Source: Gp6-AA40 sp036802945
GTDB taxonomy: Bacteria; Acidobacteriota; Vicinamibacteria; Vicinamibacterales; UBA2999
Direction of reading: 5' to 3'
Assembly: GCA_036802945.1 (NCBI GenBank)
Contig: DAIRVG010000007.1
Span: forward strand, 24,753 to 88,752
DNA: 64,000 bases
The number at the start of each line of letters is the position of its first letter. Positions within the stretch are counted from its first letter, which is position 1. A program made the position numbers and the translations under genes. Positions 18,053 to 25,531 of the stretch are shown here, one piece after another. A model generated the notes under the pieces. It saw nothing but the letters and a program-made list of their open reading frames with translations, was not told where the DNA came from and ran no database searches.

Positions 18053-18074
18053 GCTTATTTCCGAAATCGTGTGA
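18053..18074. repeat. 22-bp direct repeat, right copy
   Basis: This is identical to the last 22 bases of groEL (12940-12961), in the same orientation. Here the opposite strand encodes the final ITRFRK and stop of the 80-residue protein. The distance between copies is about 5.1 kb. Confidence 0.85.
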
Positions 18075-18297
18075 TCTGCCAGAAAAGCCCGGTGCCCGCG
18101 GTTTCCCACCCGTCGGCCTGGTCGGCTTCGGCAAGCGACCGCAGTCTCGCCACGGCTGTCTTCTTCTCACGATCACCAACGGAGATGCTCTTGCCGCTGT
18201 GATCGCCGTTGCTGCGCAAGATGTTCCACGTCAGGCCGGTCGGGCTGAGGATGTAATCGCCTTCCCTCGGATCGGTCGTCAGTGTGTCGCGCGGCAT
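18055..18297 (-). CDS. Hypothetical protein, 80 aa, between the two RsbRD kinases
   Basis: The small hydrophilic protein begins MPRDTLTTDP and includes YILSPTGLTWNIL and a charged middle. No signal peptide or known domain was recognised. Its ATG overlaps the stop of HK-A by one base (TGATG), so it is probably translationally coupled and real. Its last codons lie in the 22-bp repeat shared with groEL. An accessory role beside the kinases is inferred from position only. Confidence 0.65.
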   Translation of the reverse strand: MPRDTLTTDPREGDYILSPTGLTWNILRSNGDHSGKSISVGDREKKTAVARLRSLAEADQADGWETAGTGLFWQITRFRK

Positions 18298-19661
18298 CAG
18301 GCCACCTTCCGCGTTCTGGGCGCGCCTCCCCCTTCGCGCTGGTGTTCCGCGATCGTGACGTCATCCATCAACTTGTTGGGCGTACCGCCGACGTCCGATC
18401 CGAAGGCGGGCCCCCCCATCGATCCCGGCAGCCGATGCGTGAGCGTATTGCGTTCGCGTTCGCCAGGGATCATGAGGCCGGTAGAAGAGTTCGTATTGTC
18501 CATCCCATCCACAGTAGGCCGTTCAGCCGAACTGGTCTGTTCCGAAGTGCACACGGGCGCTTCGGTCACACGGATTGGGGCGCCCGCGTCCTCTGAAGCC
18601 AGTGGCACCTCGATGACAAAGACGCAGCCTTTGCCGGGAATATTGCGGATGTGGATGTCCCCCCCGTGCGCCCTCATCGCCTTTCGAGCGATCGAGAGCC
18701 CCAGGCCGAGGCCAGACCGATCGCTGCCGCGGCGATCACCGAAGACCTGAAACAGATCGCCTTTGCGCTCCGGAAACCCCCCGCACTCGTCTTCGACCTC
18801 GAGGATCAGGCGCCGCTCCTCCGCGCGTGTCCTGAGCACAACGACACCGCCGGCGCGCGTGTTCTTGAAGCCGTTGTGCAGCAAGTTCATCACCGCCGAT
18901 GTGAGCAGCTGCGGGTCTCCCTCGACGGCCAGGCTGGAATCGACCGGCTCGACTTTGAACTGGACGCGGCGGTACTCCGAGTGCAGCATGCCTGTCGCGG
19001 CGATTTCGTCGATAAACGCGACCACCGATAATCGCTCGCGGCGCTGTTTCCCTGTCGTGAGGCGGACTTCGGAGAGCGCGCGATCGACAACCTCTCGCAA
19101 GCTCATGAGACTCTTGCCGAGCACCGCGCCGGTGCTGCCGTGGATGCCGACGGTGCCTTTCCTCAGGACATGAAAGGCGAGGAGCGCGGTGTTGAGGATG
19201 TCTCGAAGGTCGTGAGCCGCATGCCCCAGGCGCTCGACTTCGCCGGCTGATCGTGCCCGTGCCGTGCTGCGCGCGTGCTCGTTCACGGCTTCCGCAATCG
19301 CGGTGTCGAGACAGCGATTCAGCGTATGGAACTCTTCAATGGTGATCGACACCTTTCGCTCGACCGCGAGCTCGGTGATCGCATCGCAGATGTCTCCATA
19401 TCCGTGGACCACCTGAGAGACATCGAAACCGTTCCCCCGCAACTCGGCGCCATGGCGCGCGGCGGCGGCGCCGATCGCGCTCGCGGGAAATGGCGTCTCG
19501 GTCGACTCCAACCGGAGCGTCTCTGTAATTTGAGTCAGGAAGACAGGCAATCCGCGCTCGAGCGCGTGCGTTGAGAGTGACGGCCACGGCGGGCTCCCAA
19601 CCCGACCTTTTGTGCGGGCGATAATCGCGTCTCGATTGGCGGCGATGAAATCGTGCAACAT
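18297..19661 (-). CDS. Sensor histidine kinase with RsbRD-type N-terminus and C-terminal tail (HK-A)
   Basis: This paralog of HK-B has about 454 residues. It has the same RsbRD-like start (MLHDFIAANRDAIIARTKGRV), phosphoacceptor-like segment HAAHDLRDILNTALLAFHVL, MNLLHNGFKNTRAGG and GLGLGLSIARKAMRAHGG. The H-box again departs from consensus (HDLRD). Beyond the ATPase domain it carries an extra tail of about 85 residues that HK-B lacks, rich in Gly, Thr, Ser and Pro with no known fold. The ATG follows a GTG by one codon, so the start is approximate. It is the first gene of the minus-strand series leading to kaiC. Confidence 0.87.
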   Translation of the reverse strand: MLHDFIAANRDAIIARTKGRVGSPPWPSLSTHALERGLPVFLTQITETLRLESTETPFPASAIGAAAARHGAELRGNGFDVSQVVHGYGDICDAITELAVERKVSITIEEFHTLNRCLDTAIAEAVNEHARSTARARSAGEVERLGHAAHDLRDILNTALLAFHVLRKGTVGIHGSTGAVLGKSLMSLREVVDRALSEVRLTTGKQRRERLSVVAFIDEIAATGMLHSEYRRVQFKVEPVDSSLAVEGDPQLLTSAVMNLLHNGFKNTRAGGVVVLRTRAEERRLILEVEDECGGFPERKGDLFQVFGDRRGSDRSGLGLGLSIARKAMRAHGGDIHIRNIPGKGCVFVIEVPLASEDAGAPIRVTEAPVCTSEQTSSAERPTVDGMDNTNSSTGLMIPGERERNTLTHRLPGSMGGPAFGSDVGGTPNKLMDDVTIAEHQREGGGAPRTRKVA

Positions 19662-19969
19662 CACAATTGCGGGTCAGTCGTGGCCGGCCGCGGGGGCAAT
19701 GAGCCGATGCGGCTGCAGGCCGGACAACGCCCAATTGCCAACTGCCTTCCCTTGCAATATTTATGGACGTTGCGGCGGTTCTTCAGGGCAATGGCACCTA
19801 CCAGAGGCCGCCAATGCTCGCGGCGCGGGAGTATTGCCCGGGCGTCCGCAGAGAGTGGGAATTAGGTATTAATTGCCGTCAAGATTACCACAAGCCCAGC
19901 CTTATGCGTCAAAACTGTAGATACGTATGATTCGACGCTCGTAGTGTCTAGTTTTTAGACTCTTAACGC
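19662..19969. other. Intergenic region upstream of HK-A
   Basis: About 300 bases lie between the end of rhlE and the start of HK-A, both on the minus strand. The part from about 19860 to 19970 is AT-richer than its surroundings and probably holds the HK-A promoter. A small stem gtcta-gtttt-tagac at 19946-19960 lies just downstream of the rhlE stop and may contribute to termination. No convincing gene was found. Confidence 0.3.
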
Positions 19970-21316
19970 TTAGGGACGCTGACGACCGCGCGGGCGGAAG
20001 TGACCGCCCCGCGAGGGTGCTGCGCCGCCCGGCCGCGGTCTGGCGACCGGTGAAGCCGTATGGGCTGATCGTGGCGGCGCGACGCCACGGCGCTCCGCGT
20101 TCTTTCTGGCTCTCGCGCGCTCTTCAGCCTTGCGCGTGCGAATCTCGGCGATCCGCTGGGCATGCGGAATCTCCAGCGGCTTGGCCGCCCGTGCCTGGTA
20201 GTTGAAGTCCGGCAGCGTCACACGCGGCAGCGTCCGTCCGATGGCGCGCTCGATGGCGCGCCAGTCGCCCTCGTCCTGTGGCGTCACGAACGTGAATGCC
20301 TCGCCTGTCATTTCAGCGCGGCCCGTGCGCCCCACGCGATGTATGTAATCGTCGGGCGCAGCCGGCACGTCAAAATTGACGACGTGGCTCAGCGCTTCGA
20401 CGTCAATGCCGCGCGCAGCGATGTCGGTCGCGACGAGCACCGGGTAGCGGCCGCTCTTGAATCCCGCCAGCGCCTGCGTCCGCTGATTCTGAGACCTGTT
20501 GCCGTGAATCCGCTCCGCCCTGACTCCCTGCTGCACGAGGTAGTCGGCGAGGCGGTTGGCGCGGTGTTTCGTGCGCGTGAAGACCAGCGCCTGCTGGAGG
20601 ATGTTCCGCCGCAAGAGCTCCATGAGCAGCGGCGCCTTGAGATCCTGCGGCACCGGGTACGCGGCCTGCGTAATGCCGGTTGGAGGGGCCGACTGCCGCT
20701 GCACGTTGATCGTCACCGGCTTCTTCAACATCTCCGATGCGAGTGCGCCGATCGGCGCCGGCATCGTGGCGCTGAAAAACAGCGTCTGGCGGCGCGACGG
20801 GATGTGGCGGAGGATCCGCTTGATGTCCGGGAGGAAGCCCATGTCGAGCATGCGGTCCGCTTCATCGAGCACGAGATACTCGAGGCCATCGAGCTTCGCG
20901 TACGCCGCGCGCGCATGATCGAGCAGGCGGCCTGGCGTCGCGACGATCACGTCGACGCCGCTCCTGAACGCGTGTTCCTGCGGTCCCATCCCAACTCCAC
21001 CGTACACGGCAGCGCCCGTCAGCGGCGTATGGACAGCAAGTGAATTGAAGTCTTCGAGGATCTGGGCAGCGAGCTCGCGGGTCGGGGTCAGGATCAGCAC
21101 GCGCGTGACGCGCCGCGGCTTGCCGATCAGCCTGTGAAGAATCGGCAGCAGGAATGCGGCGGTCTTTCCGCTACCCGTCATCGCGCACGCGAGCAGATCG
21201 CGCCCCTCGAGAGCTGGCGGGATCGCCTGGTCCTGGATCGGAGTGGGACGGGTGAATCCGAGCTCGCGGATCCCCTTCAGAAGATCGGGATGCAGACCGA
21301 GCGACGTAAATGGCAT
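19970..21316 (-). CDS. rhlE: DEAD-box RNA helicase, RhlE type
   Basis: This cytoplasmic ATP-dependent RNA helicase probably acts in ribosome assembly, RNA decay or cold adaptation. All core motifs are present: the Q-motif region LGFTRPTPIQDQAIP, motif I AMTGSGKT, PTRELA, TPGRLLD, the DEAD motif in VLDEADRMLDMGF, SAT, VATDIAARGID and HRVGRTGRA. The C-terminal 90 residues are basic, with Arg/Gly/Pro-rich stretches typical of RhlE-like RNA-binding tails. ATG 21316 aligns with the E. coli RhlE start. The frame stays open much further upstream, but that part crosses a repeat and lies antisense to icd. Confidence 0.95.
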   Translation of the reverse strand: MPFTSLGLHPDLLKGIRELGFTRPTPIQDQAIPPALEGRDLLACAMTGSGKTAAFLLPILHRLIGKPRRVTRVLILTPTRELAAQILEDFNSLAVHTPLTGAAVYGGVGMGPQEHAFRSGVDVIVATPGRLLDHARAAYAKLDGLEYLVLDEADRMLDMGFLPDIKRILRHIPSRRQTLFFSATMPAPIGALASEMLKKPVTINVQRQSAPPTGITQAAYPVPQDLKAPLLMELLRRNILQQALVFTRTKHRANRLADYLVQQGVRAERIHGNRSQNQRTQALAGFKSGRYPVLVATDIAARGIDVEALSHVVNFDVPAAPDDYIHRVGRTGRAEMTGEAFTFVTPQDEGDWRAIERAIGRTLPRVTLPDFNYQARAAKPLEIPHAQRIAEIRTRKAEERARARKNAERRGVAPPRSAHTASPVARPRPGGAAPSRGGHFRPRGRQRP

Positions 21317-21347
21317 CCGATCACTATTGCACATCCCCTGAGACAAG

Positions 21348-21407
21348 CCACGGAGGCACGGAGAACACGGAGTGAATAGTCCTCTCCGTGACTTCGTGTC
21401 TCCGTGG
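21348..21407. repeat. CACGGAG-type intergenic inverted repeat
   Basis: Repeated CACGGAG units on the left arm face CTCCGTG/CTTCGTG units on the right arm, so the transcript would fold into a long imperfect hairpin. It lies between icd and rhlE. Related elements occur at 22662, 23670 and 33667. Confidence 0.75.
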
Positions 21408-21420
21408 CCCGTGATCAGCG

Positions 21421-22638
21421 CTAGCCGCCGAGTCGCGTGCGCAGCTCGGCGTCGATGGCGCTCATGAACTCTTCGGTCGTCAGGTACGGATGATCCTCGC
21501 GGATCAGGATCGCGAGATCCTTTGTCATCCGTCCCGATTCGACAACGTCGACGCAGACCTGTTCGAGTGTGTCGGCAAACGTCACGACGTCGGGCGTGTT
21601 GTCGAACCTGCCGCGGTACTGCAGGCCGCGCGTCCAGGCGTAGATCGACGCAATCGGGTTCGTCGAGGTCGGCTTGCCCTGCTGATGCATGCGGTAGTGA
21701 CGTGTGACCGTTCCGTGTGCGGCCTCCGCTTCGACCGCCTTGCCGTCCGGTGACATCAGCACCGACGTCATGAGGCCCAGCGAGCCATAGCCCTGCGCGA
21801 TCGTGTCGGACTGCACATCGCCGTCGTAGTTCTTGCACGCCCAGAGGTAACCCCCATTCCACTTCAGGTTCGCGGCGACCATGTCGTCGATCAGGCGATG
21901 CTCGTAGGTGAGCCCCTGCGCGTCGAACTGCGACTTGAAGTCGGTATCGAACACGCGCTGGAACGTGTTCTTGAAGGTGCCGTCGTATACCTTGAGGATT
22001 GTGTTCTTCGTGGACAGGTAAACCGGGTAGTGACGTCCAAGCGCGTAGGTGAAGCACGCTCGCGCGAAGCCTTCGATCGAGGCGTCGAGATTGAACATGC
22101 CCAACGCGACGCCGCCGCCCCTGGTCTTGATCACTTCGCGCTCGATCGGCTCTCCCCCTCCGTCCGGCTTCCAACTGATGGTGATCGTGCCCGCGCCGGG
22201 AAAATGAAAGTCCTGCGCGCGGTACTGATCGCCGAAACCGTGACGGGCGACGACGACCGGCTTGTCCCAGTGCGAGACAAGGCGCGGCACGTTGCGGCAG
22301 ATGATCGGCTCGCGGAAGATCGTGCCGTCGAGGATGTTGCGGATCGTGCCGTTCGGCGACCGCCACATCTGCTTGAGATGGAATTCCTTGAGGCGAGCCT
22401 CATCGGGCGTGATCGTTGCGCACTTCACGGCGACGCCGTGCTGGCGCGTCGCGTTCGCGGAGTCGATCGTGATCTGGTCGGCCGTCTGATCGCGCGATTC
22501 GATACTGAGGTCGAAGTACTTCAGGTCGATGTCGAGGTACGGAAGGATGAGAGTTTCCCGGATTTTCTGCCAGATAATGCGCGTCATCTCATCGCCGTCC
22601 ATCTCGACGACCGGGTTCTTCACTTTGATCTTGGTCAT
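21421..22638 (-). CDS. icd: NADP-dependent isocitrate dehydrogenase
   Basis: This TCA-cycle enzyme converts isocitrate to 2-oxoglutarate and CO2 in the cytoplasm. At 405 residues it is the short, eukaryote-like homodimeric type rather than the E. coli type. Family signatures are VVEMDGDEMTRIIW, SPNGTIRNILDGTIFREPI, the metal-binding DDMVAANLKWNGGYLWACKNYDGD region, GLMTSVL, and the cofactor region EAAHGTVTRHYR with the His-Gly-Thr typical of NADP use. The start MTKIKVKNP is standard. It lies upstream of rhlE on the same strand but is separated by an inverted repeat. Confidence 0.97.
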   Translation of the reverse strand: MTKIKVKNPVVEMDGDEMTRIIWQKIRETLILPYLDIDLKYFDLSIESRDQTADQITIDSANATRQHGVAVKCATITPDEARLKEFHLKQMWRSPNGTIRNILDGTIFREPIICRNVPRLVSHWDKPVVVARHGFGDQYRAQDFHFPGAGTITISWKPDGGGEPIEREVIKTRGGGVALGMFNLDASIEGFARACFTYALGRHYPVYLSTKNTILKVYDGTFKNTFQRVFDTDFKSQFDAQGLTYEHRLIDDMVAANLKWNGGYLWACKNYDGDVQSDTIAQGYGSLGLMTSVLMSPDGKAVEAEAAHGTVTRHYRMHQQGKPTSTNPIASIYAWTRGLQYRGRFDNTPDVVTFADTLEQVCVDVVESGRMTKDLAILIREDHPYLTTEEFMSAIDAELRTRLGG

Positions 22639-22661
22639 TCAATCTCCTGGTGCCGAATCAA

Positions 22662-22752
22662 CCACGAAGGACGCGAAGCACACGAAGAATTACATTATTT
22701 TCTTCGTGACCTTCGTGTTCTTCGTGGTTGAGATCTTCGTGCCCTTCGTGGC
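22662..22752. repeat. CACGAAG-type intergenic inverted repeat
   Basis: CCACGAAG and CACGAAG units are followed by an AT-rich centre (attacattatttt) and several CTTCGTG units, giving a strong hairpin potential. It lies upstream of icd and before the PEGA-domain gene. Confidence 0.75.
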
Positions 22753-22807
22753 TGAGGCAGAACTCGGATTTTAGATCGGATCGTTGTACAGTAATCAGGA
22801 GGGTCCG

Positions 22808-23668
22808 ATGACGAGGCTTGGTCTTGTATTCGTGCTCGTTGCCGTGTGCGCGTCTTCCGCGCCAGTCGCATCTGCCGCCCAGCGCGGAGGCGGACGGGGT
22901 CAGGGCGGACCCGGTGGCCGCAGTGGCGGCCCGGCGCGATTCGCTCGGCCGCCGGTGATCCCGCAGCGGCCGTCGATCAATCGACCGTCCTTCCCAGGCG
23001 GCCCGGCGCGATTCGCTCGGCCGTCGGTGATCCCCGAGCAACCGTCGATCAATCGACCGTCCTTCCCAATCGGGGGTCTCAATCGACCGTCCTTCCCCCT
23101 TCACGGACCGCTTGGAGTGGGCCGGGTGAGGCGATCACCGTTCGCGGCGACTCCGCGGACGTATTCGCGCCCCTCGCGCTTCGCGCAGATCTATGGCAGC
23201 CCGTTCGGCTACGGATTCGGCCTGCCCGCGTACGCGGACACGGCCATGCCAGACAAACGGTACGAGTCCAGAAGCGACGAAGACATTCTCAGCGGCACAG
23301 TCTTCCTGGATTCCACGCCGCGCACCGCCATGGTCTTCATCGACTCGGCGTACGTTGGCACTGTCGACGACTTGCTCTTCACTGGCGTGACGCTCTCAGC
23401 CGGCCGGCACTGGCTCGAGCTCGAAGCGCCTGAGTACGAGAAGAAGCTGATCGAGATCAACGTCACCCCGGAGCGGCCGCTGCGATACCGGGCGGAGCTC
23501 ACGCCCGTCCGCCGGGCAGCGCTCGTCGTGATTCCGCCACGGCCCCCTGAGACGATGTACACGATTCCCGGATGCTACGGCGGCAACAGGCCACCCGTAG
23601 CAGCCGCCCTTCCGCCCGGGTGCGATATCAAGAACGTGCGCGTGATCAGGCCCCAGCGTCCCAACTAA
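22808..23668 (+). CDS. Secreted PEGA-domain protein with Arg/Pro/Gly-rich repeats
   Basis: ATG 22808 follows AGGAGGG with good spacing. The 286-residue product has a signal peptide (residues 1-28). A basic Gly/Arg/Pro-rich section then contains a 24-residue repeat beginning GGPARFARP and ending INRPSFP. That repeat occurs twice in full, with a shorter third INRPSFP-like unit. The PEGA-like beta domain (about 165-235) reads GTVFLDSTPRTAMVFIDSAYVG through AGRHWLELEAPEYE. The tail is Pro-rich. PEGA domains usually sit in surface or envelope proteins, so a cell-surface role is likely but unproven. The repeat is also exact at DNA level (72-bp period). Confidence 0.85.
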   Translation: MTRLGLVFVLVAVCASSAPVASAAQRGGGRGQGGPGGRSGGPARFARPPVIPQRPSINRPSFPGGPARFARPSVIPEQPSINRPSFPIGGLNRPSFPLHGPLGVGRVRRSPFAATPRTYSRPSRFAQIYGSPFGYGFGLPAYADTAMPDKRYESRSDEDILSGTVFLDSTPRTAMVFIDSAYVGTVDDLLFTGVTLSAGRHWLELEAPEYEKKLIEINVTPERPLRYRAELTPVRRAALVVIPPRPPETMYTIPGCYGGNRPPVAAALPPGCDIKNVRVIRPQRPN

Positions 23669-23669
23669 A

Positions 23670-23710
23670 CCACGAAGAACACGAAGATCTGATCTTCGTG
23701 ACCTTCGTGG
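23670..23710. repeat. CACGAAG-type inverted repeat between convergent genes
   Basis: CCACGAAGAACACGAAG and its inverted counterpart CTTCGTGACCTTCGTGG flank a short centre, forming a nearly perfect hairpin just after the PEGA-gene stop. Part of it reappears after the N gap because of the duplicated contig end. Confidence 0.8.
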
Positions 23711-23747
23711 TCAAAGCAGCAGCGTCTCCACACGATGCGCGTGCACC

Positions 23748-23847
23748 NNNNNNNNNNNNNNNNNNNNNNNNNNNNNNNNNNNNNNNNNNNNNNNNNNNNN
23801 NNNNNNNNNNNNNNNNNNNNNNNNNNNNNNNNNNNNNNNNNNNNNNN
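23748..23847. other. Assembly gap (100 N) with duplicated flanks
   Basis: The 55 bases before the gap (23693-23747) are identical to the 55 bases after it (23848-23902). This indicates two contig ends that overlap and were scaffolded without merging. No sequence need be missing. Confidence 0.95.
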
Positions 23848-23865
23848 TCTTCGTGACCTTCGTGG

Positions 23866-25002
23866 TCAAAGCAGCAGCGTCTCCACACGATGCGCGTGCA
23901 CCATGTTCTCGCACGGCGACCACGCGAACACGGTGAACCGCCCGTCCTGCGAGGCCACCAGCGCGATCGCATCGCGCTGGTCGTGCACGAACTGCGCCGA
24001 TGACAAGTGACGCGTCCCGCCGAGAACGGCGGGGTTGACGACCGCGGCGACATCTCCCTCGATCGGCTCGGTCAGGGTGAGCTGCTCGACCTGAGGCTGC
24101 CCACGGCGGCGCGCGATTTTCGCGCCGAACGCCAGCACGTCGTACTCGGACGTGAGCAACGTGGCACCATCAACCGCCGTCAGCCCGGCAACTGCGTCAA
24201 CGGCGCGGGCGATCGCCTCCTGCCACGCGCGCCCCCGATCGGAGCCTGCCGACTGGCGCAACAACACCGCCAGCTCTGAAAACGCGGGCGAAATCGCGTA
24301 CGAGACAGGCTGCACGATCGATTCGCGCCAGGTGGAGGCGGCGGAGGGTACGACGATCAGGAGCCCGCCGCGCCGGTGTGCCCGCATCGAAACGGCAAGC
24401 TGCACCAGCACGTTCACCGGGCCGTTCCACGAATCCGGAGAATCGAACCCGAGGAGCGATGTCAGCAGCGTCGGGCAATCCGGGAGCGTCGATGCATGCT
24501 CGTCGATGACCTTGATCTGGTCACCCTCGAGGACGGCGACGTTGACGAATTTCGCGGTATCCGTGCCGCGGTGATGCTTGATGACAATCAACCCAGGCTC
24601 GGCGACCTCCGCCACGAAGCAGTATCTCGGGATGGCGCGGGCCATCCCCCACACCCGCAGCTCGCCGTCGCTCATCGCGACGCCGAGATGAATGCCCGGC
24701 CGCTCGACGGCCGGCGCCATCCGCGTGAGCGCCGCGGAATCGAGCGGAAGCGGCCGCTCCAGAAGCAGCGGATGCACGGACTGGCCAGGCGTCAGGTACG
24801 CCAGTGAAATCTTCGGGATGTACGACTCTTCGCGGCGCAGGCTCGCCCAGAAGGCCGCGTCGATCATCGCCTCGATGGCGGCCGCATCGGGAACCGACGC
24901 CAGGTCCGCGCGATCGCCCAGCACGGCATTGAGATGATCGGTGAAATGCGCGTGGATGCGCGGCGCCACCGCCCGCGCCACGGCGTAGGCACCCTGGCTC
25001 AT
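23866..25002 (-). CDS. Sensor protein with DisA/DAC-like nucleotide cyclase domain (DACNV-type)
   Basis: The soluble protein of about 378 residues has an N-terminal half resembling DACNV-type sensor regions associated with diadenylate cyclases. The C-terminal domain is DisA_N-like, with the DGA motif in AVDGATLL and the GTRH motif in VLGGTRHLSSAQF. In classical cyclases the second motif is RHR with a following basic residue; here Leu-Ser replaces it. Synthesis of c-di-AMP or a related nucleotide is therefore possible but not certain. ATG 25002 was preferred; a GTG at 25020 adds six codons. No obvious partner gene is adjacent. Confidence 0.7.
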   Translation of the reverse strand: MSQGAYAVARAVAPRIHAHFTDHLNAVLGDRADLASVPDAAAIEAMIDAAFWASLRREESYIPKISLAYLTPGQSVHPLLLERPLPLDSAALTRMAPAVERPGIHLGVAMSDGELRVWGMARAIPRYCFVAEVAEPGLIVIKHHRGTDTAKFVNVAVLEGDQIKVIDEHASTLPDCPTLLTSLLGFDSPDSWNGPVNVLVQLAVSMRAHRRGGLLIVVPSAASTWRESIVQPVSYAISPAFSELAVLLRQSAGSDRGRAWQEAIARAVDAVAGLTAVDGATLLTSEYDVLAFGAKIARRRGQPQVEQLTLTEPIEGDVAAVVNPAVLGGTRHLSSAQFVHDQRDAIALVASQDGRFTVFAWSPCENMVHAHRVETLLL

Positions 25003-25062
25003 TGCCTCATTATCGTTCACCGGGATCCGGGGTCCGGGATCCGGAGCGGTAGGGCCGTCGCG

Positions 25063-25527
25063 TTACCGAGGGACGACTCGCGTGCTCTGGCTGGAGACGC
25101 ACTTCCACTTGGCGTCGCGCAGTACGTAGACGTCGGTATACCGGAGCGTCAGCTCCGTCGTCCTCCCCGGGACCGAACCGGTCAGGTGCAGCGTGAACCA
25201 GACGATCGCCGTGTTGCCGAACTCCTTGACGGTGAACTCGTCGAGCGTTGACGATTCGCCCTTGGGGTTGAACGTCTTGGCGAATGCCAGCTCGGTCGCC
25301 CTGTCTCCCCTGGTGCCGTCGTCGTAGGTGACGATGAACTCGTCGGCGAGGATGCTGTCGATGAACTCGACGTCGTTGCGCCGGAGCGCGGCGTCCCAGT
25401 CGCGCTCCATCTGGATGAGGATGTCCTGGTCCGATCGTACGCGCGGCGATTGTGCCGCAGCCGCCGGAGCGCACGAGACGACAAGGAGAAGACAGAGAAG
25501 TACCGGACGGCGGCCGTGACGTCGCAT
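25063..25527 (-). CDS. Exported NTF2-like / SnoaL-like protein
   Basis: A signal peptide (LLCLLLVVSCAPAAAA, cleavage near residue 25) precedes a 125-residue domain. Its opening ILIQMERDWDAALRRNDVEFIDSILADEFIVTYDDG is typical of DUF4440/SnoaL-like NTF2 folds. These cone-shaped folds bind small molecules or act as simple enzymes. No catalytic residues can be assigned. It begins 4 bases before the stop of the molybdopterin oxidoreductase gene upstream, so they may be cotranscribed. Confidence 0.8.
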   Translation of the reverse strand: MRRHGRRPVLLCLLLVVSCAPAAAAQSPRVRSDQDILIQMERDWDAALRRNDVEFIDSILADEFIVTYDDGTRGDRATELAFAKTFNPKGESSTLDEFTVKEFGNTAIVWFTLHLTGSVPGRTTELTLRYTDVYVLRDAKWKCVSSQSTRVVPR

Positions 25528-25531
25528 CGGA

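Noticed and set aside
19662..19872. Minus-strand frame before HK-A with CPAC-like Cys pair
   Set aside because: It has no ATG, GTG or TTG after the upstream stop except inside the end part; probably chance, though the stop overlaps the HK-A start.
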